Below, piece after piece: positions 1-7,652 of a stretch of 34,574 nucleotides of DNA (the stretch's first letter is position 1; every line of letters starts with the position of its first letter). The notes under the pieces were generated by a model that worked only from the letters and a program-made list of their open reading frames with translations, searched no databases and was not told the origin of the DNA. Origin of the DNA: JBBQXY01 sp051004815 (GTDB lineage Bacteria; Chloroflexota; Ktedonobacteria; Ktedonobacterales; Ktedonobacteraceae); assembly GCA_051004815.1 (NCBI GenBank), contig JBPCJY010000130.1, forward strand, positions 1 through 34,574. The letters run 5' to 3'. The position numbers were made by a program, and so were the translations under genes.

Positions 1-96
1 TACTTGACAGCACGCTTTGGCTATCTCGCAGCCATGCTCAACTGTCTGATCGAACTGGCTGACGGCAAACTGGCTATTGCTCAGTTCTCTCTCTAG
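1..96 (+). CDS. C-terminal end of an unidentified protein (partial)
   Basis: The window opens inside a reading frame that runs 31 codons to a TAG at 94-96. The visible tail is Leu/Ala-rich (it contains ARFGYLAAMLNCLIELADG) and I do not recognise a family. It ends 79 bases before the enoyl-CoA hydratase gene on the same strand, so it may be the previous gene of the same cluster. A DUF35-type OB-fold partner of the downstream thiolase-like protein would be expected hereabouts, but the tail is too short to test that. It could also be a chance open frame. Confidence 0.4.
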   Translation, partial: YLTARFGYLAAMLNCLIELADGKLAIAQFSL

Positions 97-175
97 CCCT
101 TCTCCAACTAGCAACATTGGTTATATAGGGCAAACTTGAATGGGAATTGGAATCGATGTGTGGAAAGGAACGACT

Positions 176-961
176 ATGAGCTATCAGTACACGATTTATG
201 AGAAAAGAGGGCACATTGCCTACGTGACGATCAATCGTCCCGAAGTGATGAATGCCTTGCACTACGATACCAGTGTAGAACTAAGCGAGATCTTTACCGA
301 CTTCAAGCAGGACGACGAGTCCTGGGTGGCTATCGTGACGGGAGCGGGCAATCGGGCATTCTCGGCGGGAAACGACCTCAAAGCGACCGCGGCGGCAACG
401 GCGCGGGGCGAGAAGATGTCGGATAAGAATGTGCCTTTTGGCGGGATCACCAGCGGCTTTGCGTGCTCGAAGCCCATCATTGCGGCGGTGAATGGCGTCG
501 CCGTCGGAGGGGGCTTTGAGATTGCACTCGCGTGCGACATCATTATCGCAGCCGAGCATGCACGTTTCGGCCTGCCTGAGCCACGCGTGGGTCTTGTGGC
601 TGGTGCGGGTGGCATGCATCGTTTGCCGCAGCAGATTCCCCTCAAACAGGCTATGGGGATGATGTTAACGGGCAAGCAGATTACGGCGCAGGAAGCCTAC
701 CACATGGGTTTTGTCAACGAGGTCGTGCCAGGAACAGAACTCATGGCGGCGGCTGAGCGTTGGGCCAGCGAAATCCTGGCGTGTTCTCCTTTGAGCGTGC
801 GACTCACCAAGGAGGCTGTGCTTGCAGGGCTGACGTATTCCGTCGAGGAGGCTATGCAGCGTGATCGACCTCTGCTCCAACGCTTGCTCGCGTCACAAGA
901 TTTTGTTGAAGGACCAAAGGCGTTTGCCGAGAAGCGCAAGCCCAACTGGACAGGAAAATAG
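176..961 (+). CDS. Enoyl-CoA hydratase/isomerase (crotonase) family protein
   Basis: A 261-residue crotonase-fold protein, the usual length for a single-domain enoyl-CoA hydratase. Such enzymes add water across the double bond of an enoyl-CoA thioester in the cytoplasm. The oxyanion-hole segment AFSAGNDLKA is at about residues 61-70. NGVAVGGGFEIALACD (106-121) carries a Glu at 115, and FGLPEPRVGL (131-140) a Glu at 135. These align with the two catalytic glutamates of rat crotonase, so hydratase rather than pure isomerase activity is likely. The start at 176 is chosen because GGAAAGGAA lies about 6 bases upstream; an in-frame ATG at 140 has no comparable site. The gene is 25 bases upstream of the thiolase-like gene, so the two are probably cotranscribed. 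The substrate cannot be read from sequence; the nearby protocatechuate genes make an aromatic acyl-CoA (cinnamoyl type) possible. Confidence 0.88.
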   Translation: MSYQYTIYEKRGHIAYVTINRPEVMNALHYDTSVELSEIFTDFKQDDESWVAIVTGAGNRAFSAGNDLKATAAATARGEKMSDKNVPFGGITSGFACSKPIIAAVNGVAVGGGFEIALACDIIIAAEHARFGLPEPRVGLVAGAGGMHRLPQQIPLKQAMGMMLTGKQITAQEAYHMGFVNEVVPGTELMAAAERWASEILACSPLSVRLTKEAVLAGLTYSVEEAMQRDRPLLQRLLASQDFVEGPKAFAEKRKPNWTGK

Positions 962-986
962 GCAGGACAACAAGGAGCTCGAACAG

Positions 987-2156
987 ATGAGTGTAAAAGG
1001 GAAATGTGCCATTGTGGGACTGGGTGTGACGGCCATGGGAAAAATTTATGGGCGCAGTGCCTCCGATTTTGCCGCGGAAGCCATTAAACTGGCACTGGAT
1101 GATGCTGGTCTGACAAAGGAAGAAGTGGATGGCCTGCTTATTAACGCCAACCTGTCTCATGAGATGAATCCAATGCTGCAAATGACACTGGGCCTGGAAG
1201 ATTTGGCTGTACTCAATGTCATGAATGCCTATGGTTCCACTGCCGGAACGATGATTCAATACGCGTCTATGGCGATCCAGGAGGGGTTGGCCAACACTGT
1301 GGTTCTCGTCTATGCTGATGCTCCATTGGCTCCCGCACGCTCTTCGGGCGCATCGTACACTGGCGCGAACCAGATTCCTATAACAGGGATGGCTTCTCTT
1401 CGTCACGCGTATGGCAATTATGGTGCCAATCCCAGCTACGCTCTGGCGGCACGTCGGCATATGCACCGCTTTGGCACGACCAGTGAACAGCTAGGGGCCA
1501 TCGCCGTCTCGCAGCGGAACTGGGCGCAGATGAACCCATGGGCGCAGATGCGCAAGCCACTGACGTTGGAAGAGCACCAGAACTCGCGCTTTATCGCGGA
1601 ACCTTTGCATCTATTTGATTGCTGCCTGGTTTCTAACGGTGCGGTGGCAGTGATTCTCACTTCTGGCGAGCGGGCAAAGACGTTGAAGCAGCCACCAGTC
1701 TATGTCCTGGGTCTGGGTCAAGAGTCTCCCGGTGATAACCAACGCACTGATCGAGAACCTGGTATTTATACTGGGGCCAGGAAGTCTGGCGAGCGGGCCT
1801 TGCGGATGGCTGGTATCGAACTGAAGGATATCGATATCTGCGAACTGTACGATTGCTACACGTATACGGTGTTGGTGACGCTCGAGGACTATGGCTTCTG
1901 TGCAAAAGGCGAGGGCGGTGCGTTCGTTTCCGATGGTAAACTGGGGCCGGGTGGCTCTCTGCCCACCAATACAGGTGGTGGTCAGTTGTCGTCTTACTAT
2001 ATGTGGGGCTTTACGCCGTTATCTGAGGCGGTGGTGCAGGCCCGCGGGCAAGGCGGTGAGCGACAGGTAGAGAAAAACGATCTGCTCCTGGTCAGCGGCA
2101 ACGGAGGTGTCCTAAACTACCACTCGACGACAATTTTGAGCAAGCACGCGGCGTGA
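987..2156 (+). CDS. Thiolase-fold protein (SCP-x/lipid-transfer type) lacking the nucleophilic cysteine
   Basis: A 389-residue protein of the thiolase/SCP-x superfamily. The C-terminal half has the family's typical stretches: ICELYDCYTYTVLVTLEDYG, followed by GFCAKGEGGAF, then LPTNTGGGQLS and a closing GNGGVLNYHSTTIL. Where active thiolases carry Asn-Ala-Cys-Ala-Ser-Gly, this protein reads NAYGSTAG (about 80-87), so the acyl-accepting cysteine is absent; the later Gly-His-Pro motif is missing too. Cysteine-less relatives such as Ltp2 are known retro-aldolases that cleave beta-hydroxyacyl-CoAs together with a DUF35 partner. That would fit the hydratase gene just upstream, but it is inference. 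The start at 987 is preceded by AAGGAG; the frame stays open upstream into the previous gene without a ribosome site. Confidence 0.8.
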   Translation: MSVKGKCAIVGLGVTAMGKIYGRSASDFAAEAIKLALDDAGLTKEEVDGLLINANLSHEMNPMLQMTLGLEDLAVLNVMNAYGSTAGTMIQYASMAIQEGLANTVVLVYADAPLAPARSSGASYTGANQIPITGMASLRHAYGNYGANPSYALAARRHMHRFGTTSEQLGAIAVSQRNWAQMNPWAQMRKPLTLEEHQNSRFIAEPLHLFDCCLVSNGAVAVILTSGERAKTLKQPPVYVLGLGQESPGDNQRTDREPGIYTGARKSGERALRMAGIELKDIDICELYDCYTYTVLVTLEDYGFCAKGEGGAFVSDGKLGPGGSLPTNTGGGQLSSYYMWGFTPLSEAVVQARGQGGERQVEKNDLLLVSGNGGVLNYHSTTILSKHAA

Positions 2157-2303
2157 GACGCCTATTATTCATCGAGATGGACAATCGCCAACTGGACGGG
2201 CCGATTATTACCTGCCATTACCTGTCCCCCAGACAGGGTGCGGCGGTGAGCACGATAAATCGGTTCCTACGGTTCCTTTCTCACTCGCTTACAGCCGTGC
2301 GAG

Positions 2304-2312
2304 TGGTACAAT
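2304..2312 (+). promoter_or_regulatory. Possible extended -10 promoter for the MetE-like gene
   Basis: TGGTACAAT reads as an extended -10 (TG, one base, then TACAAT) about 90 bases before the start codon at 2401. No good -35 hexamer is seen. A short inverted repeat, CACTCG/CGAGTG, lies just upstream within 2283-2306. The 244-base gap 2157-2400 shows nothing else recognisable; no riboswitch core was found. Confidence 0.3.
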
Positions 2313-2400
2313 GAGGTAACGTATTTGTGTTAGCTTACCCCGTTTTCAGGTGGGTTTTGACCCATGTGATTACTGCGTAATTACTAGGAGGGAACTGAAA

Positions 2401-3486
2401 ATGACCTGGCATAGTGAAGTAGTGGGAAGCCTGCTCAGGCCGACCTATCTGGCAGAGGCAAGGAAGCAGTTCGAGGCTGGTCAAATGAACGCGGCTGCCT
2501 TCAAAGCTGTGGAGGATCGGGCGGTACATGAAGCAATCGCTTTGCAAGAAAGTTCCAACATCGACGTTATCACTGATAGAGAGATGCGGCGTTACGCCTT
2601 CTATGGACATCTTATCGAGGCGTTGGCGGGTTTTGATAAGTATGGTGGTTGGGCCATTCCTTTTCGGGATGAGACAGGTGAGGAACTTGTGCTCAAGCGT
2701 CCTGTTGTCGTTGAGAAACTGCAATGGAAAAGGAGTATGTGCGCGGAGGAATGGGTTTATCTGCGTTCGTGTACAGCACGGTCTGGAAAAGTAACGATGA
2801 TCAGTGCTCAGCAGGCCGCGGCATACTATGACCCTGAGAAGTCGAAATCTGCTTATCCAACTCGTGACGCTTATTTGGCCGATATCGTAGATTTCTCGCG
2901 CCGTGAAGTAGAAGAATTGATTCGGCTGGGTTGTACCTATATCCAGATTGATGCGCCCCAGTATGCCGCGCTGCTCGATCCCAAGATGCGCGAGGGGTAT
3001 CGCCAGCGTGGGAACGATCCTGACAAAATCATTGACACTTGCATCGAGATGGATAATGCCATCATTCGCGATCATCCCGGCATCACCTTTGGCATACATG
3101 TTTGTCGCGGGAACAATCAGAGCAAGTTTTATGCCAGTGGTGACTATGAACCAATTTCGCGCATATTTACGCAGACCCATTTTCACCGTTTCCTGCTCGA
3201 ATATGACGATTCCCGTTCAGGAGGATTTGAACCACTGCGACATGTACCGGAAGATCGCTTTGTGGTACTTGGTCTTGTCACTACCAAGAAGCCGCGCCTG
3301 GAAACTGCTGCTGAATTGCGCAGCCGCATAGAGGAAGCATCTCAGTATCTGCCTTTAGAGCGACTTGGTCTCAGCCCGCAGTGCGGTTTCGCATCAACCA
3401 TGGAAGGGAATCATATTTCTCTTGAAGATCAGCGGCGCAAGCTGGAACTGGTGGCAAGCATAGCTCAGGAGGTATGGGGTTCCTGA
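2401..3486 (+). CDS. MetE C-terminal-domain-like methyltransferase (cobalamin-independent methionine synthase family)
   Basis: A 361-residue protein corresponding only to the catalytic C-terminal barrel of MetE; the N-terminal half of classical MetE (about 750 residues) is absent, as in short YxjG/YxjH-type proteins. The zinc ligands are recognisable: His233 and Cys235 in HVCRGN, Glu267 in LEYDD and Cys328 in SPQCGF, matching E. coli His641, Cys643, Glu665 and Cys726. The VGSLLRP motif opens the protein, and YIQIDAPQY lies mid-barrel. The family moves a methyl group onto a zinc-bound thiol such as homocysteine; the donor here is unknown. The start at 2401 follows GGAGGG with good spacing, whereas the frame upstream has none. 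Its place in an aromatic-catabolism region allows a role in taking methyl groups released from methoxy-aromatics (inference); ordinary methionine synthesis or recycling is the alternative. Confidence 0.85.
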   Translation: MTWHSEVVGSLLRPTYLAEARKQFEAGQMNAAAFKAVEDRAVHEAIALQESSNIDVITDREMRRYAFYGHLIEALAGFDKYGGWAIPFRDETGEELVLKRPVVVEKLQWKRSMCAEEWVYLRSCTARSGKVTMISAQQAAAYYDPEKSKSAYPTRDAYLADIVDFSRREVEELIRLGCTYIQIDAPQYAALLDPKMREGYRQRGNDPDKIIDTCIEMDNAIIRDHPGITFGIHVCRGNNQSKFYASGDYEPISRIFTQTHFHRFLLEYDDSRSGGFEPLRHVPEDRFVVLGLVTTKKPRLETAAELRSRIEEASQYLPLERLGLSPQCGFASTMEGNHISLEDQRRKLELVASIAQEVWGS

Positions 3487-3487
3487 T

Positions 3488-3532
3488 AAAAAGCTGTTAC
3501 TGGAGTTCTGTCAAACAGAACTCCAGTAACAG
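3488..3532 (-). terminator. Strong hairpin with T-tract on the minus strand, between convergent genes
   Basis: An 18-bp perfect inverted repeat (arms 3494-3511 and 3515-3532, left arm starting CTGTTACTGG) with a 3-base loop. Read on the minus strand it is followed by CTTTTTA (3487-3493), so it is a textbook intrinsic terminator for the GH15 gene ending at 3560. On the plus strand it lacks a T-run but could still slow transcription leaving the MetE-like gene. Confidence 0.85.
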
Positions 3533-3559
3533 TATGCCCTGGGCCCCTTGGTCTACCTG

Positions 3560-5401
3560 CTAATGCAATTCGGGTGAGCTAAGGGCTTCATCGAGGTTGA
3601 GGGCTGCACCGATCAGGGAGAGGTGTGTAAAAGCCTGGGGAAAATTTCCCAGGGCCTCGCCACTGGAGCCGATCTCCTCGGCATAGAGTCCCAGGTGGTT
3701 CGTGTAGCCCAGCATTTGTTCAAAAATGAAGCGGGCGCGGTCCACTTGCCCTATACGGGTGAGTGCCTCGACCAGCCAGAAAGTACACATGCTGAACGCA
3801 CCTTCCTCGCCTGTGAGGCCATCGGCTGACAGCTTCACATCATAGCGATACACCAGACTATTGGTGACCAACCCACCCTCTCTGGGGGAGCGATTGATCG
3901 CGTTCAGCGTCTTGAGCATGCGAGGGTCTTTAGGTGAGACGAAGAAGACCTGCGGCATGAGCAGCAACGAGGCATCCAAGTTGTCGCTGCCGTAGGCTTG
4001 CACAAATGCCTGTCGTTTCGGACTCCAGCCTTTCGCCATGATCTCTTCGTAGATTTGGTCACGGACGCGCAGCCAGCGATCTCGCTCGGCGGGAAAGGAA
4101 CTCATGTCAGCCAGACGCAGACCGCGATCAAGGGCTACCCAGCACATCAGCTTGGAGTAAACGAAGGATTGACGACCGCTACGCATTTCCCAAATCCCTT
4201 CATCGGGACGTTGCCAGTTCTCGCAGACCCAACTGAGCAGGCGGCGCAGATGAGTCCAGAGATCATACGAGACCAGTCCACCATGCTTGGCATAGAGATA
4301 GACGGCATCGAGCAGCTCGCCGTAGATGTCCAACTGTAGCTGGTCATACGCACCGTTACCAATGCGGACGGGGCGTGAGCCGCGGTAGCCTTCAAGGTGA
4401 TCGAGTGTCTCCTCGGTCAGAGTATGGCGACCATGGATGCCGTACATGAGTTGCAGGGAACCGTCCGTATTGAGTTCGCGGCAGCGGGCTTCCAGCCAGG
4501 CCATAAACTGCTCGGCCTCCTCGGTAAAGCCGATACGTAGCAAACTGTAGAGCGTGAAGGCGGCATCCCGAATCCAGGTGTAGCGGTAGTCCCAGTTCCG
4601 CACGCCGCCCACATGCTCAGGAAGGCCGCATGTGGGGGCGGCGACAATCGCACCCGTTGGCGAGAATGTGAGGAGTTTGAGTACCAGTGCCGAGCGGTGT
4701 ACGCTTTCCCGCCAACGGCCTTTGTATGTGCATTTGGCTAGCCAGCGGTGCCAGTATGCCACGGTTTGCTGGAAAAGCTCCTCGGCCTCAGCCTCAGACA
4801 TGGGTAGGCCATAGCTAGCTCCTGGCTCGGTTTCCTGTAGCACGAAGGTCATTGTTTCTTCTTCTTGCAGGATGAACTCGGCGCAGACCCCCGTACCTTG
4901 CTGCTTGAGGGGTACATTTGTGGCCAGACCTACACTGAGACCTGGTGAGTGAAAACTAGCACCATCGGCATCGATTTCGACCTCGTGCGCATCGCGTGCA
5001 TAATTAAAGGCCGGAGTACAATTCATGGTAAAGGCCATCATGCCACGGACGACTTTGACGCGACGGATCAGGCAGTGATACCCGCGTAGGTGGCCGTTGC
5101 GGCTTTGGGCGGAAATACCGATAGGCATGTAGTCAGTAATTTCGCCGACGCCGTCAGGTGAGAGGAAGCGCGTGACCAGGACATTGGTGTCGGGCCAGTA
5201 GTGCTGTTTACACTTGCTACCGTCAGAGCTGGGCGCAATCTGGAAATGACCGCCCTTATGTTCGTCGAGTAGGGCCGCGAAGATGGTCGGGGAGTCGAGG
5301 TGAGGAAAACTGAACCAGTCGATGGACCCATTCATCCCTACCAGTGCTGCACTATGTGCGTTTCCAATAATTCCATAGTTTTCGATTGGTTGATAGGCCA
5401 T
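3560..5401 (-). CDS. Glycoside hydrolase family 15 protein (glucoamylase/trehalase type)
   Basis: A 613-residue GH15 enzyme of the bacterial glucoamylase/trehalase-like type. The N-terminal beta-sandwich region begins YQPIENYGIIGNAHSAAL and includes NGSIDWFSFPHLDSP. The (alpha/alpha)6 barrel contains GGVRNWDYRYTWIRDAAFTL, the family hallmark around the active site, then RIGNGAYDQLQLDIYGELLD. PDEGIWEMR supplies the probable general acid and GEEGAFSMCTFW the second catalytic glutamate. There is no signal peptide, so it is probably cytoplasmic and acts on alpha-glucans or trehalose; the substrate cannot be told from sequence. The start at 5401 is preceded by AGGGAG with 9-base spacing; an in-frame ATG at 5446 would add 15 residues without a good site. 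It lies opposite to the genes on both sides and ends in a strong terminator. Confidence 0.9.
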   Translation of the reverse strand: MAYQPIENYGIIGNAHSAALVGMNGSIDWFSFPHLDSPTIFAALLDEHKGGHFQIAPSSDGSKCKQHYWPDTNVLVTRFLSPDGVGEITDYMPIGISAQSRNGHLRGYHCLIRRVKVVRGMMAFTMNCTPAFNYARDAHEVEIDADGASFHSPGLSVGLATNVPLKQQGTGVCAEFILQEEETMTFVLQETEPGASYGLPMSEAEAEELFQQTVAYWHRWLAKCTYKGRWRESVHRSALVLKLLTFSPTGAIVAAPTCGLPEHVGGVRNWDYRYTWIRDAAFTLYSLLRIGFTEEAEQFMAWLEARCRELNTDGSLQLMYGIHGRHTLTEETLDHLEGYRGSRPVRIGNGAYDQLQLDIYGELLDAVYLYAKHGGLVSYDLWTHLRRLLSWVCENWQRPDEGIWEMRSGRQSFVYSKLMCWVALDRGLRLADMSSFPAERDRWLRVRDQIYEEIMAKGWSPKRQAFVQAYGSDNLDASLLLMPQVFFVSPKDPRMLKTLNAINRSPREGGLVTNSLVYRYDVKLSADGLTGEEGAFSMCTFWLVEALTRIGQVDRARFIFEQMLGYTNHLGLYAEEIGSSGEALGNFPQAFTHLSLIGAALNLDEALSSPELH

Positions 5402-5567
5402 TAATAGCAACTCCCTACGCCTAACTAGCTTCACATTCTTTGTCATATCCTAACACAAGTATAAGCTTCAAGCAAACAAGGGGAAAAGAAACTCAGGACT
5501 TCTCAAAAGTTCCTTTTCCCGCCTTCGGCGGGAAGAAAGAAGAAAAGTGGGGACACCCCACACCCCG

Positions 5568-5755
5568 CTTAGGGACTCTTTCACTGGGAGGTTTTTTGAG
5601 GAAAGGCATCGGCGAGGGGGAATGTCATGCTGAGCGCCGCGCAGAATCTCTCGTCGGGCCGCACGGAGATTCTGCGCTGCGCGAAGCCTGACAGGCGAAA
5701 CCGGCGCGCTTCAAAAAACCTCCCAGTGAAAGGCTTAGGGACGGCAGTCCCTAAG
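5568..5755. repeat. Nested palindromic fold-back repeat, copy A
   Basis: Three nested inverted repeats. The ends are CTTAGGGAC (5568-5576) and GTCCCTAAG (5747-5755). Inside them is a perfect 22-bp pair, 5578-5599 and 5711-5732 (arms starting CTTTCACTGGG). The core pair, 5623-5650 and 5666-5693, reads TGTCATGCTGAGCGCC on the left. The right end also makes its own 9-bp hairpin with loop GGCA (5734-5755). Just outside, 5518-5566 carries CCGCCTTCGGCGG and a GGGG-ACA-CCCC block. The arms and core recur at 20444-20599. The rest of the 508-base gap 5402-5909 shows only the promoter at 5822-5830. Open frames through the element are not considered genes. Confidence 0.85.
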
Positions 5756-5821
5756 AACCCTGCTGGATTTGTGCATAGCCCTAAAGGGTACTATAAACTT
5801 CCCATCTGGTAAGCTTAATGA

Positions 5822-5830
5822 TGGTATAAT
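5822..5830 (+). promoter_or_regulatory. Probable extended -10 promoter of the pca operon
   Basis: TGGTATAAT contains a consensus TATAAT preceded by TG at the extended -10 position, 80 bases before the pcaC start. No clear -35 is present, as is usual for extended -10 promoters. No regulator gene or operator was recognised beside it. Confidence 0.5.
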
Positions 5831-5909
5831 GTAAGAAATTTTGTATCTGCGTGTAGAGTAAGGCAGCATGTCGTTCGTGGCTCGACACGCTGAAATTGGA
5901 GCAGCAATT

Positions 5910-6329
5910 ATGACGGAATCGCGTTTCGACATCGGAATGAATGTACGCAAGGAGGTGCTTGGAAGCGAGTATGTCGAACAAGCGCAAGCACGCGTTACCG
6001 AGTTCGATGCCGACTTTCAGCGTTTTATTACGGAGTCGGCATGGGGTTCCGTGTGGGCGCGACCCGATCTGGATCGGCGGACGAAAAGTTTGGTGACGAT
6101 CGCTATTTTGGCGGCCCTGGGTCGGGAAGAACTGGCTCTGCATTTGCGTGCTAGCCGTAACATCGGTGTTGACCCGCATGAAATCGCGGAGGTACTGCTC
6201 CATGTGGCCGTGTATGCAGGAGTACCCGCCGCTAATAGCGCGTTCTCGACCGCAAAGAAAGTATTTCAGCAGTCTGCACAGGCAGCAGAAGAGACAGGCC
6301 CGGCGCGGACAAGCCAGGAGGATGTATGA
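5910..6329 (+). CDS. pcaC: 4-carboxymuconolactone decarboxylase
   Basis: A 139-residue single-domain protein of the carboxymuconolactone decarboxylase (AhpD-like) fold, the normal size for stand-alone PcaC. Diagnostic stretches are WGSVWARPDLDRRTKSLVT, ILAALGREELALHLRASRN and EIAEVLLHVAVYAGVPAAN. It converts gamma-carboxymuconolactone to beta-ketoadipate enol-lactone in the protocatechuate branch. The start at 5910 has GGAG 8 bases upstream; the frame is open from 5868 but without a site. Its stop overlaps the pcaH start as ATGA, so translation is probably coupled. It is first in the pcaCHGB order, so the genes encoding steps before and after it are cotranscribed. No pcaD-type domain is fused to it. 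Confidence 0.92.
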   Translation: MTESRFDIGMNVRKEVLGSEYVEQAQARVTEFDADFQRFITESAWGSVWARPDLDRRTKSLVTIAILAALGREELALHLRASRNIGVDPHEIAEVLLHVAVYAGVPAANSAFSTAKKVFQQSAQAAEETGPARTSQEDV

Positions 6330-7060
6330 ACACTACCACTACTATTGGTGCAATCGTGCGAGGAGATCGAGAGGTCTTCCCGCCCTATCTGTATGAGGCT
6401 TATCAATCCACGCGACGGCGCGCTCCACTGCTTCAACTTATTGATGTACCATTGACCCTCTCGGAACTAACGGGACCAGGCCCCGCCATCAGTGCCATCA
6501 CCGCGGAAGATGCTGATCTCACACGGAACGCTGGAACCGGAGGCGAGGCCATCGGCCAGCGCATTATCGTGACCGGTCGCGTGCTTGACGACCGTGGGGT
6601 TCCTGTGCCGAATACGCTCCTGGAGATCTGGCAGGCCAATGCCTCTGGTCGTTACCTCCACAAACGAGATCAATGGCCTGGGCCACTCGATCCGAACTTT
6701 CTCGGCATGGGTCGCTGTTTGACGAATGAGGACGGCGTCTATCGGTTCTTGACGATTCGTCCCGGCGCGTACCCCTGGATGAACCATCCCAACGCCTGGC
6801 GACCGGCCCACATCCATTTCTCGGTGTTTGGCCCTTCTGCCCTGTCGCGTTTAGTGACGCAAATGTACTTTCCTGATGACTCGCTCCACCAGCTCGATCC
6901 TATTATGAGCGCGTTGCCGACGGAAGCGGCACGCAAGGGCCTGATCGCTGCCTATGCGCATGACGTAACCGAGCAGGAGTGGGCACTCGGCTACCGCTGG
7001 AACATCGTTCTGCGCGGGCCATATGCTACGCCTTTCGAGTCGGCGGAGGTAGGGCAATGA
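6326..7060 (+). CDS. pcaH: Protocatechuate 3,4-dioxygenase beta subunit
   Basis: A 244-residue intradiol dioxygenase subunit. It cleaves protocatechuate between its hydroxyls to beta-carboxy-cis,cis-muconate using ferric iron. The iron-site pattern of the beta chain is visible: Tyr in ASGRYLHKRDQW, Tyr in RPGAYPWMNHPN, and the two histidines of WRPAHIHFSVFG. TGRVLDDRGVPVPNTLLEIW is the intradiol beta-sandwich signature, and the N-terminal region with YQSTRRRAPLLQLI is typical of PcaH. It starts at 6326 within the pcaC stop (ATGA) and its own stop overlaps the pcaG start, so the subunits should be made in matched amounts. The assembled enzyme would be a cytoplasmic alpha-beta oligomer. Confidence 0.95.
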   Translation: MNTTTTIGAIVRGDREVFPPYLYEAYQSTRRRAPLLQLIDVPLTLSELTGPGPAISAITAEDADLTRNAGTGGEAIGQRIIVTGRVLDDRGVPVPNTLLEIWQANASGRYLHKRDQWPGPLDPNFLGMGRCLTNEDGVYRFLTIRPGAYPWMNHPNAWRPAHIHFSVFGPSALSRLVTQMYFPDDSLHQLDPIMSALPTEAARKGLIAAYAHDVTEQEWALGYRWNIVLRGPYATPFESAEVGQ

Positions 7061-7638
7061 GTAAACTCCTTCTGACCGGTTCACAGACGGTGGGTCCATT
7101 CTTCTCGCCCGCTCTGTTGCGCGAGGATGCAGTGCGCCATGTGCTGACCCAGCCTGAGACGGTCGGCGAACGCATTCGCATTGAGGGACGCGTTTTCGAT
7201 GGCGATAGGATGCCTGTCACCGATGCAATGGTCGAAATCTGGCAAGCCAATGCACACGGTCGCTATAACCATGCCACGAATCAGGGTTCCGCGCCGCTAG
7301 ACCCATCTTTTATAGGGTTCGGGCGTGCTGGCACAGAGGATGAAGGATACTATTGGTTCGAGACAATCAAGCCCGGCCCCGTCCCATTCGATGAGACACG
7401 GTTGCAGGCACCGCACATCTGTGTCACTGTGTTCTCGCGTGGACTGCTCAACCATGTCATGACACGTCTCTACTTCGGAGATGAGCCAACCAATGCTGAG
7501 GATCCGGTGCTGTTGTGTGTTCCCGATCATCGGCGGGCGACACTACTGGCCAAACGCGAGTCTGAGGGCGTGACGGTTGTCTACCGCTTTGACATCGTTC
7601 TGCAAGGCGCGGGTGAGACTGCGTTTTTCAACTTGTGA
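7057..7638 (+). CDS. pcaG: Protocatechuate 3,4-dioxygenase alpha subunit
   Basis: A 193-residue intradiol dioxygenase alpha chain beginning MSKLLLTGSQTVGPFF, the classic PcaG opening (SQTVGPFF). VEIWQANAHGRYNH and PLDPSFIGFGRAGTEDEG follow. The position matching the beta-chain HIH reads APHICVTVFSRG, so one of the two iron-binding histidines is lost, as expected for the non-catalytic alpha chain. The start at 7057 overlaps the pcaH stop (ATGA), and the preceding GGAGG of GCGGAGGTAGGGCA is a good ribosome site. The frame is open further upstream only as overlap with pcaH. Confidence 0.94.
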   Translation: MSKLLLTGSQTVGPFFSPALLREDAVRHVLTQPETVGERIRIEGRVFDGDRMPVTDAMVEIWQANAHGRYNHATNQGSAPLDPSFIGFGRAGTEDEGYYWFETIKPGPVPFDETRLQAPHICVTVFSRGLLNHVMTRLYFGDEPTNAEDPVLLCVPDHRRATLLAKRESEGVTVVYRFDIVLQGAGETAFFNL

Positions 7639-7652
7639 CGGAGCATCGCCAT

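Noticed and set aside
2157..2400. Possible SAM or cobalamin riboswitch before the MetE-like gene
   Set aside because: No conserved core of either class was found; only a short inverted repeat and a weak promoter are present.
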